49,998 bases of DNA from Candidatus Anaerobutyricum avicola (GCA_019113845.1 DXGQ01000005.1:1-49998), one strand, 5' to 3'. Numbered from the stretch's first letter, positions 16,040-25,822 are shown. Notes: generated from the letters alone by a model not told the origin. Program-made: numbers and translations.

Positions 16040-16900
16040 ATGCATTTTCAGTGGTATCCGGGCCATATGACGAAAGCCCGGCGAATGATGCAGGAAAATA
16101 TTAAGCTCATTGACCTGATGGTGGAGCTGGTGGATGCCCGTGTGCCTTACAGCAGCAAAAATCCGGATATTGATGAGCTGGCAAGAAATAAATCACGCCT
16201 GATCATTTTAAATAAGACAGATATGGCGGATGCGCAGGTGACAAAAGAGTGGGAGGAGTACTACAAAGAAAAAGGGTTCTTTGTGGCAAAAGTGAATTCC
16301 CAGAAAGGCGCCGGCATCAAAGAGGTAAAAAAACTGGTGGAAGAAGCCTGTCGGGAGAAAAAAGAACGAGACAGGAAGAGGGGCATCCTGAACCGCCCGG
16401 TCCGCGCCATGGTGGCGGGAATCCCCAACGTGGGTAAGTCCACCTTTATCAATTCTTTTGCCGGAAAGGCCTGTGCAAAAACCGGCAATAAGCCGGGAGT
16501 GACAAAGGGAAAACAGTGGATTAAAATAAATAAAAATGTGGAACTGCTGGATACCCCGGGTATCCTGTGGCCAAAGTTTGAGGATCAGCAGGTTGGTCTG
16601 CGTCTGGCGTGGATCGGTTCCATCAAGGAAGAGATCCTCAACACAACCGAGCTGGCGGCGGAGCTGCTGCAGTTTCTGTGCGTGCAGTATCCGGGCGCGC
16701 TGAAGATGCGTTATGGCATAGAGGAAGAAGGAGAAGCGGTGAAGCTTCTGGAAGAGATCGCCCGTGTCCGCGGCTGTCTCACAAAGGGAGGCCAGGTGGA
16801 TGTGGAGAAGGCGGGACTTCTCGTTCTGGATGATTTCCGTTCTCTGCGCCTGGGGCAGATCTCTCTGGAGCGTCCGGCAGATTTCACGGAAACAGTCTGA
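16040..16900 (+). CDS. rbgA: ribosome biogenesis GTPase RbgA (YlqF)
   Basis: A 286-residue circularly permuted GTPase needed for late 50S assembly. MHFQWYPGHMTKARRMM is the typical start; G4 LNKTDMAD comes before G1 GIPNVGKSTFIN, G2/G3 being GVTKGKQW and DTPGILWPKF, which is the permuted order. The C-terminal ANTAR-like helical domain is present (CLTKGGQVDVEKAG). GGAGG precedes ATG 16040. It sits between two signal-peptidase genes, next to rplS and rnhB, as in many Firmicutes. Confidence 0.97.
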   Translation: MHFQWYPGHMTKARRMMQENIKLIDLMVELVDARVPYSSKNPDIDELARNKSRLIILNKTDMADAQVTKEWEEYYKEKGFFVAKVNSQKGAGIKEVKKLVEEACREKKERDRKRGILNRPVRAMVAGIPNVGKSTFINSFAGKACAKTGNKPGVTKGKQWIKINKNVELLDTPGILWPKFEDQQVGLRLAWIGSIKEEILNTTELAAELLQFLCVQYPGALKMRYGIEEEGEAVKLLEEIARVRGCLTKGGQVDVEKAGLLVLDDFRSLRLGQISLERPADFTETV

Positions 16901-16915
16901 TGGGAGGAACGGAAC

Positions 16916-17533
16916 ATGGAAGGAAATGTAGAAGAAAAGAAACAGCAGGGACGGACGGAAAAAGGGAAAAAACATGATTCGGCAGAAGATAAGAAAAAGA
17001 GCATCGCGAGAGAGGTGATCGGTACCATCACCTATGTGGCAGTGATCTGTCTTGTCGTTTTTCTGGTTCTCAGATTTGTCGGACAGAGGACTGTGGTGAA
17101 TGGTCATTCCATGGACACAACCCTGGCCAATGGTGAGAATCTGATCATGGATAAGCTGTCCTATCATTTTTCGGATCCGGAACGGTTTGATATCGTGATT
17201 TTCCCGGGACCAAAGGAAGAAGGAGAGCAGTACTTTATCAAACGTGTCATCGGACTGCCGGGAGAGACCGTGCAGATCATGGATGGAAAGGTTTACATTG
17301 ACGGCGAGGAGCTGACGGGAGATGTCTATGGTATCACCGATTACATCGAGAATCCGGGCATCGCCGCGGAACCGCTGACACTGGGTGAAGACGAATATTT
17401 CTGTCTGGGAGACAACCGGCCGGTCAGCTACGACAGCCGCTACGAGGCGGTAGGTCCCGTGCACCGTTCGGAGATCATCGGCAAGGTGTGGATCCGAATC
17501 TGGCCATTGTCAAAATTTGGTCCGGTGGAATAA
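16916..17533 (+). CDS. signal peptidase I (second copy)
   Basis: A 205-residue type I signal peptidase. A charged N-terminus of about 30 residues precedes one membrane helix (about 36-55). The catalytic Ser is in VVNGHSMDTTL and Lys in YFIKRVIGLPGETV; the C-terminal box is GDNRPVSYDSR. It starts 16 nt after rbgA with GGGAGG upstream, so it is in the same operon. It is more like SipS-type enzymes in the SYDSR box than the first copy. Confidence 0.95.
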   Translation: MEGNVEEKKQQGRTEKGKKHDSAEDKKKSIAREVIGTITYVAVICLVVFLVLRFVGQRTVVNGHSMDTTLANGENLIMDKLSYHFSDPERFDIVIFPGPKEEGEQYFIKRVIGLPGETVQIMDGKVYIDGEELTGDVYGITDYIENPGIAAEPLTLGEDEYFCLGDNRPVSYDSRYEAVGPVHRSEIIGKVWIRIWPLSKFGPVE

Positions 17534-17612
17534 GAAAGCGGGCCCTTCCAAAAATGGCGCAGGAGAAAGAATGTTTTAAGAGCGTCAGTAGAGATATACA
17601 AGAGGAAATATT

Positions 17613-18377
17613 ATGTCAGTAAAAAGTATACGGGAGATCAAAGAGGAGCTGAAACAGATTCCTCCGGAGAGACTGCCGGAGTATCTGGCACTGTACCGGG
17701 ATGATGGGAGAAAAGGCGTGCAGGACGTTCTGAAAACGCAGGAGAATCGCCTGAAAAAATACGAGGCGGAACTGGCACGGATTCAGACACTCACTTTTTT
17801 TGAGAAAAGATATGAAGAGTATACGTACATTTGCGGGATCGATGAGGTGGGACGGGGTCCTCTGGCAGGCCCGGTGGTGGCCGGAGCAGTGATCCTGCCG
17901 AAGGACTGCCGGATTCTGTACATCAATGATTCCAAGAAGCTCTCCGCAAAAAAGAGGGAGGAGCTGTCGGAGGAGATTCACCAAAAAGCGGTCGCCATCG
18001 GTATCGGGCTGTCCACGCAGGAGAGGATTGACGAGATCAATATCCTGCAGGCAACCTACGAGGCGATGCGAAAGGCCATTCGGGCACTCTCTGTAGCGCC
18101 GTCGCTGCTCTTAAATGACGCGGTGACGATTCCGCAGGTGGATATCCCGCAGGTAGGCATCGTGAAGGGGGACGCCAGAAGTGTCTCCATCGCTGCTGCC
18201 AGCATTGTGGCGAAGGTATACCGTGACAGGATGATGGAGGAATATGACAAGATGTATCCGGGCTATGGTTTTGCGTCAAATAAGGGCTATGGTTCCAGAG
18301 AACATGTGGAAGCGCTGCATCGTCTTGGTCCGTGCCCGATTCACAGAAGAAGCTTTTTAAAGTCAATCTTATCATAA
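17613..18377 (+). CDS. rnhB: ribonuclease HII
   Basis: A 254-residue RNase HII that nicks RNA-DNA hybrids and misincorporated ribonucleotides. The catalytic DE pair is in CGIDEVGRGPLAGPVVAGAV (Asp77, Glu78); later acidic residues are in LLNDAV and KGDARSVSIAAASIVAKVYRD. An N-terminal extension of about 70 residues, mostly helical, precedes the core; such an extension is seen in a subset of Firmicutes. GAGGAAA precedes ATG. Downstream lies a TGTCCGG/CCGGACA hairpin before yraN. Confidence 0.96.
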   Translation: MSVKSIREIKEELKQIPPERLPEYLALYRDDGRKGVQDVLKTQENRLKKYEAELARIQTLTFFEKRYEEYTYICGIDEVGRGPLAGPVVAGAVILPKDCRILYINDSKKLSAKKREELSEEIHQKAVAIGIGLSTQERIDEINILQATYEAMRKAIRALSVAPSLLLNDAVTIPQVDIPQVGIVKGDARSVSIAAASIVAKVYRDRMMEEYDKMYPGYGFASNKGYGSREHVEALHRLGPCPIHRRSFLKSILS

Positions 18378-18453
18378 AGGACGGGGATGTCCGGGGCAGA
18401 CGCACTGCCGGACAGTGTATTGATCATATTATAATAGGAAGAGGAAAGAAAAA

Positions 18454-18810
18454 ATGAACAGAAAAGAGCAGGGACGCGCTGGAGAGACCGCGGCGGCTTC
18501 TTTTCTGGAAAAGCAGGGAGTGTCTGTTCTGGAGAGGAATTTTTTCTGCCGGTCCGGGGAGATCGACCTGATTGGAAGAGAGGGAGATACTCTTCTGATC
18601 GTGGAAGTGAAGATGCGCACGGACAACCGGCAGGGCAGTCCCTGTGAGGCGGTAGATACGAGAAAACAAAAGAAAATCTGCCGTGTTTTTGATTACTATC
18701 GGATGAAGCACCGGCTGGATGAATACGTGCCGGTGCGCTTTGATGTAGTGGAAGTGGACAGTCAGTATCACTGCCGCTGGATAAAGAATGCATTTGAGTA
18801 TCTGTGGTAA
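18454..18810 (+). CDS. YraN family protein (UPF0102)
   Basis: A 118-residue protein with a restriction-endonuclease-like fold family pattern: GRAGETAAASFLEKQG, then NFFCRSGEIDLIGREGDTLLIVEVKMR, where E, D and EVK form the nuclease-like core. Members are widespread beside rnhB and their function is poorly defined (a role in recombination or repair is assumed from fold). AGAGGAAAG precedes ATG. Confidence 0.94.
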   Translation: MNRKEQGRAGETAAASFLEKQGVSVLERNFFCRSGEIDLIGREGDTLLIVEVKMRTDNRQGSPCEAVDTRKQKKICRVFDYYRMKHRLDEYVPVRFDVVEVDSQYHCRWIKNAFEYLW

Positions 18811-18850
18811 GAGGTGTGTCTGTTTCAGAGCAGGAGAAAAGGAGAGCAGG

Positions 18851-19687
18851 ATGGAATGGATATATGCAAATGACAATCATTCAACCATAGTCAATGAGAA
18901 AAATGGCGTCATCTATCTGACATTTCCCAAGCTTGCGGCCGCTGGTGTGCGGCATGGGTTTTCCACCCGCATGGGAGGGGTCAGCAAAGGAAATCTCGGA
19001 ACGATGAATCTGTCTTTTACCCGGGGAGACCGGGAGGAGAATGTGCGGGAAAACTTTCGCCGGATCGCCGATGCCATCGGATTTGAGGCAAAAGACCTGG
19101 TGTTTTCTGCCCAGATTCATGAGACAAAGCTTCGGAAGGTGACAAAAGAAAACCGGGGAGAAGGAATTCTCCGGGAGACAGTGCCGGGTATCGACGGGCT
19201 TGTCACCAATGTGCCGGGAGTTCCTCTGTATACTTCCTATGCGGACTGTGTGCCGTTGTTGTTTTATGACCCGGAACAGAAAGTCATTGCCATGGCTCAC
19301 TCCGGCTGGAGAGGGACTGCCGCGCGCATCGGCGCAAAGATGATCCATTTGATGGAGGAAGAGTATGGAAGTCAGGCAGAAAATATCATAGCTGCCATCG
19401 GACCGTCCATCTGCCGTGCCTGCTATGAGGTCAGTGAAGATGTATGGGAGGCGTTCGGAGAGACATTTTCCGCAGAACAGCTCCCGCAGATTTTTGACAA
19501 CAAAGGGCAGGGCAAGTATCAGCTTGATCTGTGGGAGGCGAATCGGATCATCCTGACAGAGGCGGGAATCCTGCCGGAACATCTGGATATCACAGATCTG
19601 TGCACCTGTTGTAACCATGATAAGTTGTTTTCCCACAGAGCCAGTCATGGCAGACGGGGGAATATGGGCGCCTTTCTGTGCCTGTAA
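18851..19687 (+). CDS. pgeF: peptidoglycan editing factor PgeF / purine nucleoside phosphorylase (YfiH/YlmD)
   Basis: A 278-residue multicopper-polyphenol-oxidase-like (DUF152) protein. Zinc/ligand motifs are visible: RHGFSTRMGGVSKG near the start, SYADCVPLLFYDPEQ, AHSGWRGTAARI and the C-terminal DLCTCCNHDKLFSHRASHGRRG. Relatives act as adenosine/inosine phosphorylases or correct L-Ser in peptidoglycan precursors. ATG 18851 follows AAGGAGAG; the upstream in-frame ATG lies within yraN. A hairpin follows the stop. Confidence 0.94.
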   Translation: MEWIYANDNHSTIVNEKNGVIYLTFPKLAAAGVRHGFSTRMGGVSKGNLGTMNLSFTRGDREENVRENFRRIADAIGFEAKDLVFSAQIHETKLRKVTKENRGEGILRETVPGIDGLVTNVPGVPLYTSYADCVPLLFYDPEQKVIAMAHSGWRGTAARIGAKMIHLMEEEYGSQAENIIAAIGPSICRACYEVSEDVWEAFGETFSAEQLPQIFDNKGQGKYQLDLWEANRIILTEAGILPEHLDITDLCTCCNHDKLFSHRASHGRRGNMGAFLCL

Positions 19688-19785
19688 ACAGAGGAACACG
19701 GAGACCGTTCCGTGTCTGTTGACCAGCATATTTGCAGTGGAAGATTGCTTTGAACAGAGACGACAAAAGTGCAGGGAGAGAAATT

Positions 19786-21099
19786 ATGATTAAACATTGG
19801 CACCTTATCACCGGGGTGGAGCCGGACAGCATCGCGGAAGAATGCGGGCTGGAGCCGGGTGACCGGATTGGTTCCATCAACGGACATGAGATAGAAGATT
19901 TTTTTGATTACCAGTATTATATAGAAGAAGAATATCTCGAGATGGAAGTCCTCACAAAAGACGGCGAAGAATGTACCCTGATTATTGAGAAAGAAGAGGA
20001 AGAAGATCTGGGTCTTACGTTTGAATCTTTTTTAATGGATGAGTACAATTCCTGCTGCAATAAATGTATATTCTGCTTTATTGATCAGATGCCTCCGGGG
20101 ATGCGGGAAACGCTTTATTTTAAGGACGATGATTCCCGGCTTTCGTTTTTGCAGGGGAATTATATCACGCTCACGAATATGAAAGAAAAGGATATGGAGA
20201 GAGTGATCCGGTATCACCTGGCGCCCATCAATATTTCTGTGCACACGACGAATCCGGAGTTGCGCTGCCAGATGCTTCATAATCGGTTTGCGGGAGATAT
20301 TCTGGAAAAAATCCGCCGTTTTTATGAAGCGGAGATTCCCATGAACAGCCAGGTGGTCTTGTGTAAGGGGATCAATGACGGCGAAGAGCTGGACCGGACC
20401 ATCCGGGAGCTCGGGGAGTTCCTCCCTTTTATGGAGAGCCTGTCCGTGGTGCCGGTGGGACTGACGAAATACCGGGAGGGATTGCCGGAGCTTGCGGCAT
20501 TTACGAAGGAAGATGCCAGAAAGATACTGGCGCAGATTCAGGGCTGGCAGGCACATTTTCTGGAAAAAAACGGAACCGCTTTCGTCCATGCCAGTGACGA
20601 GTGGTTTATCCTTGCTGAGGAGGATTTTCCGCCGGAGGATTATTATGAGGGATTCGGTCAGCTGGAAAATGGCGTTGGTATGATGCGCCTCCTCATGCAG
20701 GAAGTGGAGGAGAGGCTTGCGCAGCTGTCTGGCGATGAGAGAGAAAAAACGGTTTCCATCGCCACGGCAAAGCTGGCGTTTCCGACGATAAAGGAGCTGG
20801 CCGGGAAGGTAATGGAGAAGTATCAGGGAATCCAGGTGCATGTGTACTGCATTGAGAACCGGTTTTTCGGGGAGCTGATCACGGTGTCCGGTCTTCTTAC
20901 CGGGCAGGATATCCGGGAACAGCTTTCTGAGAGAGAGCTTGGGGAAGAACTTCTGCTTCCGTGCAACGTGCTGAAAGCAGACGAGGATATTTTTCTTGAC
21001 GATATGCGGCTTTCCGAGCTTTCCGAAGCTTTACAAGTCCCGGTGAATATTATACAATCAGAAGGACAGGATTTTGTCGATAAAATCATCAATAAATAA
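19786..21099 (+). CDS. DUF512 family radical SAM-like protein
   Basis: A 437-residue protein of the clostridial DUF512/PDZ type. The N-terminus is a PDZ-like piece (ITGVEPDSIAEECGLEPGDRIGSINGHEI). The cysteine cluster CCNKCIFCFIDQMPPGMR (about residues 87-104) suggests an iron-sulfur cluster of radical-SAM type, and a C-terminal DUF512 domain follows. The function is unknown; the gene is regularly placed next to der in clostridia, as here. ATG 19786 follows CAGGGAGAG; the longer frame lacks a ribosome binding site. Confidence 0.93.
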   Translation: MIKHWHLITGVEPDSIAEECGLEPGDRIGSINGHEIEDFFDYQYYIEEEYLEMEVLTKDGEECTLIIEKEEEEDLGLTFESFLMDEYNSCCNKCIFCFIDQMPPGMRETLYFKDDDSRLSFLQGNYITLTNMKEKDMERVIRYHLAPINISVHTTNPELRCQMLHNRFAGDILEKIRRFYEAEIPMNSQVVLCKGINDGEELDRTIRELGEFLPFMESLSVVPVGLTKYREGLPELAAFTKEDARKILAQIQGWQAHFLEKNGTAFVHASDEWFILAEEDFPPEDYYEGFGQLENGVGMMRLLMQEVEERLAQLSGDEREKTVSIATAKLAFPTIKELAGKVMEKYQGIQVHVYCIENRFFGELITVSGLLTGQDIREQLSERELGEELLLPCNVLKADEDIFLDDMRLSELSEALQVPVNIIQSEGQDFVDKIINK

Positions 21100-21189
21100 A
21101 AAGACTGTTTTTTGACAGTGCTGCGGGAGCCGACCCGGAGCTGTATCTTGGTCGAAAACACAGTGGATACAGAAAAATGGAGGTAAAAC

Positions 21190-22512
21190 ATGAGTAAACC
21201 AGTTGTAGCGGTAGTGGGCCGTCCGAATGTGGGCAAGTCCACGTTATTTAATGCGCTGGCGGGAAGCAGGATTTCCATCGTAGAAGATACCCCCGGAGTA
21301 ACGAGAGACAGAATATATGCGGATGTTTCCTGGTTGAACTATGCATTTACGCTGATAGACACCGGAGGTATTGAGCCGGAGTCCAAAGATATCATTCTGG
21401 CGCAGATGCGGGAGCAGGCGGAGACAGCCATTATGACTGCCGATGTCATTCTGTTCCTGACCGATGTGCGGCAGGGGCTTGTGGATGCGGACTTTAAGGT
21501 GGCGGATATGCTGCGGCGTTCCGGTCGTCCGGTCCTTCTCATCGTCAATAAGGTGGACAGTTTTGAAAAGTTCATGCCGGATGTGTATGAGTTTTATAAC
21601 CTGGGACTTGGCGACCCGATCCCGATTTCCGCAGCGGGCAAGCTCGGTATCGGCGATATGCTTGATGAGGTTGTGAAACATTTTCCGGGAGCGGCAGGAG
21701 AGGAAGAAGAAGACGAGCGGCCGAAGATCGCGGTGATCGGTAAGCCAAATGCCGGTAAGTCTTCTATCGTCAACCGTCTTCTGGGAGAAGACCGGGTGAT
21801 CGTTTCTCCGATCGCCGGAACGACGCGGGACGCCATCGATACGACCGTGACAAGAAACGGACAGGAGTATGTGTTCATCGACACGGCAGGTCTTCGCAGG
21901 AAGAGTAAAGTAAAAGAAGAGCTGGAGCGATACAGTATCATCCGTACGGTCACGGCGGTGGAGCGCTGTGATGTGGCGGTCCTGGTCATTGACGCGGAGG
22001 AAGGCGTCACAGAGCAGGATGCCAAGATCGCGGGCATTGCCCATGAGAGAGGCAAGGGGATGATCATTGCCGTCAACAAATGGGATCTGATCGAGAAAGA
22101 TAATCATACCATGAAGGAGTTTACGGAGAAAATCTGGGAGAAGCTTTCCTACATGCCATATGCGGAGCTGATCTTCCTCTCCGCAAAGACCGGGCAGAGA
22201 CTGCCGAAGCTTTTTGATATGATCGACGCGGTCATCGCCAACTGTGCTCTCCGGGTGCAGACCGGTGTGCTGAATGAGATCCTCACGGAGGCGATGGCCA
22301 TGAAACAGCCGCCTTCCGATAAGGGAAAGAGGCTGCGGATTTATTATATCACGCAGGTTTCGGTGAAGCCGCCTACATTTGTGATGTTTATTAATGATAA
22401 GAATCTGACGCATTTTTCTTATACCAGGTACATCGAAAATCAGATTCGTACCACTTTTGGTTTCCGGGGAACGCCGATCAAGTTCATCTACCGGGAAAGA
22501 AAGGAGAAATAA
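21190..22512 (+). CDS. der: ribosome-associated GTPase Der (EngA)
   Basis: A 440-residue GTPase with two tandem G domains and a KH-like end, needed for 50S maturation. First domain: [25 protein letters not shown]. Second: [40 protein letters not shown]. The C-terminal KH-like region has [34 protein letters not shown] precedes ATG. It overlaps plsY by one base. Confidence 0.98.
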   Translation: MSKPVVAVVGRPNVGKSTLFNALAGSRISIVEDTPGVTRDRIYADVSWLNYAFTLIDTGGIEPESKDIILAQMREQAETAIMTADVILFLTDVRQGLVDADFKVADMLRRSGRPVLLIVNKVDSFEKFMPDVYEFYNLGLGDPIPISAAGKLGIGDMLDEVVKHFPGAAGEEEEDERPKIAVIGKPNAGKSSIVNRLLGEDRVIVSPIAGTTRDAIDTTVTRNGQEYVFIDTAGLRRKSKVKEELERYSIIRTVTAVERCDVAVLVIDAEEGVTEQDAKIAGIAHERGKGMIIAVNKWDLIEKDNHTMKEFTEKIWEKLSYMPYAELIFLSAKTGQRLPKLFDMIDAVIANCALRVQTGVLNEILTEAMAMKQPPSDKGKRLRIYYITQVSVKPPTFVMFINDKNLTHFSYTRYIENQIRTTFGFRGTPIKFIYRERKEK

Positions 22513-23150
22513 TGACAGGGTATATTGGTTACTTTATAGTGGCGATCATTGTGGGTTACTTTCTGGGCTGTATTCAGACAGGATATTTTGTCGGCAGGCT
22601 CTGCGGACTCGATATCCGTCAGTACGGCAGCGGCAATGCCGGGACGACGAACGTTCTTCGGACTCTCGGAAAAGGCCGCGCGTTGATCACGTTTCTGGGA
22701 GATGCCTTAAAAGGCATGATCCCGGTCCTCATCATCAAGTTTGCCATCGGACCGGCAGTACCGGGACTGAACTCTGAGCTTCTGCAGCTGGTCCTCGGAT
22801 TTGCAGTTGTAATCGGTCATGATTTTCCTTTTTTCCTGCATTTTAAAGGAGGAAAAGGAATTGCCACTTCCGCGGCGGTCATGATGGGATTTGACTGGAG
22901 AATGGGTCTTTGCTGCCTGGTGATCTTCGTGGTGGTCGTGGCAGCTACCAGATATGTTTCTCTGGCATCTACACTGCTTTCTGCAGCTCTCATCGTGGAG
23001 ATTCTCATTTTCTATCCGGGACGCTGGGATTTGTTTGTATTGATCCTTCTCTACGCCGGATTTGCGATCTACCGTCACCGCGCGAACATCAAGCGACTGA
23101 TGGCAGGAACGGAGAGTAAACTCGGACAGAAAGTGGAAGTGAAGAAATAG
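22512..23150 (+). CDS. plsY: acyl-phosphate glycerol-3-phosphate acyltransferase PlsY
   Basis: A 212-residue membrane enzyme that acylates glycerol-3-phosphate in phospholipid synthesis. The family motifs are intact: RQYGSGNAGTTNVLRTLGK, IGHDFPFFLHFKGGKGIATS and the C-terminal YRHRANIKRLMAGTE. The ATG uses the last base of the der stop, with AAAGGAG upstream in der, so translation is coupled. Confidence 0.97.
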   Translation: MTGYIGYFIVAIIVGYFLGCIQTGYFVGRLCGLDIRQYGSGNAGTTNVLRTLGKGRALITFLGDALKGMIPVLIIKFAIGPAVPGLNSELLQLVLGFAVVIGHDFPFFLHFKGGKGIATSAAVMMGFDWRMGLCCLVIFVVVVAATRYVSLASTLLSAALIVEILIFYPGRWDLFVLILLYAGFAIYRHRANIKRLMAGTESKLGQKVEVKK

Positions 23151-23544
23151 GGATTGGTCGAGATGAAACTGTGGTTTTGAGAGAATCTGAGGATGTGGAA
23201 ACAGACGAGATTTGCGACGCTGTATATACCATAGAAAAACTCAGGCAGGAAGCTCTTCTCCTCCACCTCGGCAGGCTGATTGTGGGAACAGCATCATAAT
23301 ATTCTCATGACGCCTGCGCTCACAGCCGTCGCCGACCTTTCCCGCTGTGTTTTTCTACCTGGATAGTATGCCGCAAATCTCTGTCTGACTTCATCAATAA
23401 GATTATGACAAGATGCCGTTCCATCTCGAGCGCATCTACAGTATTGTGGCTGGCTCTCCGGAGATACCAGAATTCTTTGTTTCTTATCCCCTCAACAAAA
23501 TAACTATCTATATCTATAGCCTGCTGTTTTGCCAGTATACACAG
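23151..23544. other. gene-free region after plsY
   Basis: No convincing gene. A CACAGC/GCTGTG hairpin (23321-23349) followed by five T residues may be a weak terminator for the der-plsY unit. A short frame from GTG 23171 to 23299 has protein-like composition (43 codons) but no ribosome binding site. The rest shows nothing I can support. Confidence 0.55.
23321..23354 (+). terminator. weak terminator downstream of plsY
   Basis: A 6-bp stem CACAGC (23321-23326) with GCTGTG (23344-23349) is followed by TTTTT. It lies about 170 nt after the plsY stop. Confidence 0.4.
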
Positions 23545-23867
23545 GATTCTTGTAAAGATGAAACAGTGTTTCCAAATATCCAGATGCCATTCGGAGTGCA
23601 TACAGTTTCCGACCGCGAGCTGTGAGGGAGGACTGGCTAAGACTTGTGGACGGCAGGGAGCAGGATTGAAAAAGGGATGGCTCCCGTGCTTGCACGAAGG
23701 AGCACACCTTTTTAATCCTGTAAGGCGCAGCCGAAACCGCAAAGCGGTTTCTCCCTGCCAATCAGAAAACGCCTGTAGTCCGAGTGAGGGTCGAGTCGGG
23801 AGGAACTGTATGAGAACGGATGGCATCGTCTGTTATATAAGAACGCTGTTATCGCCTTTACAAATCC
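23545..23867 (+). repeat. large palindromic structured repeat, copy A
   Basis: The two ends are long imperfect reverse complements: TTGTAAAG (23550-23557) with CTTTACAA, ATGCCAT (23583-23589) with ATGGCAT, and CATACAGTT with AACTGTATG. Inside lies a compact core (23652-23759) closed by GGCAGGGAG/CTCCCTGCC. The core has a long arm (CAGGATT with AATCCTG, AAAAAGG with CCTTTTT) ending in a hairpin around GTGCTTGCAC, then AGGCGCAGCCG, then an ACCGC/GCGGT hairpin. The right end lies 6 nt from the ABC-F stop codon. Copies B (35838) and C (49874) share this design. It could be a non-coding RNA, a repeated terminator or a non-autonomous mobile element. Confidence 0.88.
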
Positions 23868-23872
23868 CCATC

Positions 23873-25822
23873 TTATTCTTCGGAGAGTTCCTCCCATTTT
23901 TCATAGAGTTCCAGCAGAGCTTCTTCATTTTCTTCGTATTGTCTGGACAGTTCCATGAGGCGGCTGACGTTGCTGCCGATTTCCGGATCGTTCATTTCAT
24001 TTTTGATCGTTTCATTTTCTTCTTCCAGTCGGCTGATCTCTGCCTCGGTTTTTTTGAGTTCGTTGGCGCGTTTTCGCTGTCTGGCGGCCTCCTCCCGGGA
24101 GCGTTTCCAGTCTTCTTTGGAAGAGCCGGAGGAAGGATTGCCTGCGGATGATGCGGCTGTTTCGTCGCTGCCGGCAGGCGGCGAGAGGACAGAGTCGCTG
24201 TCTGCCTCGATATTGCCGGCTTCTTTCTGTTCCAGATAATAGGTATAATTGCCCTTATAGTTGACGATGCCGTCCGGGGACAGATCCAGGATCCGGGTAG
24301 CTGTCTGATTGATAAAATACCGGTCGTGGGAGACGTAAAATACAGTACCCTCGTAATCATTGATGGCATCTTCAAGGATTTCTCTTGACTGGATGTCCAG
24401 GTGGTTGGTTGGCTCGTCGAGGATGAGGAAGTTTGCGTTTGAGAGCATCAGTTTGGCAAGGGATACCCGTCCTTTTTCTCCGCCGCTTAAAGTACCGATC
24501 TTCTGGAAAACACGGTCGCCGGTGAAAAGGAAGGCAGCCAGCACATTTCGGATGCGGGTGTTCGTCAGTTTCGGGTAGGCGTCGGATATCTCGTCAAAAA
24601 TAGTGTTTTCATCATTTAATACATGCTGTTCCTGATCATAATATCCGATGGATACTTTGGCTCCGTAGTGAATCTTTCCGCTGTCCGGCCGGAGATGGCG
24701 GTTGATGATCTTAAGGAGGGTAGTCTTACCGGTGCCGTTGGCGCCCAGGAGACCGACCACTTCTCCCCGATGAATGGAGAGGTTTAAGTTGCGGAAAAGA
24801 GGTTTGTTCTCAAAAGATTTTGAAAGATTTTCGATGGTGAGAACGTCGTTGCCGCTTATGACCTCCGGTTCCAGAGAGATGCGCATCCGGCTGTTTAAGA
24901 CGACCGGTTTGTCCACAAGCTCCATCTTGTTCAGCATTTTTTCCCGGCTCTCGGCGCGGCGGATGGATTTTTCCCGGTTGAATGAGCGGAGTTTTGTGAT
25001 GACGTCCTCCTGATGTCTGATCTCCTGCTGCTGATTCAGATAGAGCTTCATCTGTGCGTCCCGCTGTGCTTTCTTCTTCTCAGCGTACTGGCTGTAGCTG
25101 CCGAGGAAGGTCTGACTCTTTCCTGCTTCTATTTCAATGACTTTGGAGACAACCCGGTCAAGAAAGTAACGGTCATGGGAGACGATGAGCACAGCGCCCC
25201 GGTAATTGCTGAGAAAGGTCTCCAGCCAGCGGATGGCGTCCATATCCAGATGGTTGGTCGGCTCGTCCAGAAGGATGATATCCGGCTGCGTGAGAAGGAT
25301 CCGGCTTAAAGCCACCCGGGTTTTCTGTCCGCCGGAAAGTGTGTGGATCGGCGTATCAAACTCGGCTTCTGTGAAACCAAGACCTTTTAAGACGCCGACG
25401 ATCTCGCTCTTCCAGGCGTAGCCGTTGGATTTCTCAAAACGGTCTGTCAAAAGAGAATAGCTTTCCATGGCATTTTCCAGTTTTTCGCCGGACAGGCGGC
25501 TGATGTCCTGTTCCAGTGTATGGATTTTCTGTTCCATTTCTATAATGTCCTTTTTGGCGTCGAGCATCTCCTCGTAGATAGTCCGGCGGGAAGTCACATC
25601 AATGACCTGAGAGAGGTATCCCATGGTGGCTCCCCGCTGGAGTACCACCTCGCCGCTGTCTGCCTCATATTCTCCGGTGATGATCTTTAAAAGGGTTGTC
25701 TTTCCGGCCCCGTTGATGCCGATCAGAGCCGCCTTTTCCCCCTCATTTATGATAAAATTTATATCCTGTAAAATGGTGTCGCCACCAAAGGCTTTTGTTA
25801 TTTTCTGACATGCTAAAATCAT
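23873..25822 (-). CDS. ABC-F family ATP-binding protein
   Basis: A 649-residue ABC-F ATPase with two ATP-binding cassettes and no membrane segments, acting on the ribosome. Cassette 1 has GINGAGKTTLLKI, LSGGQKTRVALSRIL and LLDEPTNHLD; cassette 2 has GANGTGKTTLLKI, LSGGEKGRVSLAKLM and LILDEPTNHLD. A charged linker lies between them, and a C-terminal Lys/Glu-rich coiled coil (about 555-649) follows a Ser/Ala-rich stretch. Length and coiled coil resemble the YdiF branch, a translation factor rather than a proven resistance protein. GGAGG precedes ATG 25822; the longer frame lacks a site. Its stop abuts palindromic repeat A. It is divergent from rex. Confidence 0.95.
   Translation of the reverse strand: MILACQKITKAFGGDTILQDINFIINEGEKAALIGINGAGKTTLLKIITGEYEADSGEVVLQRGATMGYLSQVIDVTSRRTIYEEMLDAKKDIIEMEQKIHTLEQDISRLSGEKLENAMESYSLLTDRFEKSNGYAWKSEIVGVLKGLGFTEAEFDTPIHTLSGGQKTRVALSRILLTQPDIILLDEPTNHLDMDAIRWLETFLSNYRGAVLIVSHDRYFLDRVVSKVIEIEAGKSQTFLGSYSQYAEKKKAQRDAQMKLYLNQQQEIRHQEDVITKLRSFNREKSIRRAESREKMLNKMELVDKPVVLNSRMRISLEPEVISGNDVLTIENLSKSFENKPLFRNLNLSIHRGEVVGLLGANGTGKTTLLKIINRHLRPDSGKIHYGAKVSIGYYDQEQHVLNDENTIFDEISDAYPKLTNTRIRNVLAAFLFTGDRVFQKIGTLSGGEKGRVSLAKLMLSNANFLILDEPTNHLDIQSREILEDAINDYEGTVFYVSHDRYFINQTATRILDLSPDGIVNYKGNYTYYLEQKEAGNIEADSDSVLSPPAGSDETAASSAGNPSSGSSKEDWKRSREEAARQRKRANELKKTEAEISRLEEENETIKNEMNDPEIGSNVSRLMELSRQYEENEEALLELYEKWEELSEE

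Noticed and set aside
23320-23826. 168-codon minus-strand frame over the palindromic repeat
   Set aside because: It spans the structured repeat and its codons reflect the palindrome; no ribosome binding site or family resemblance.
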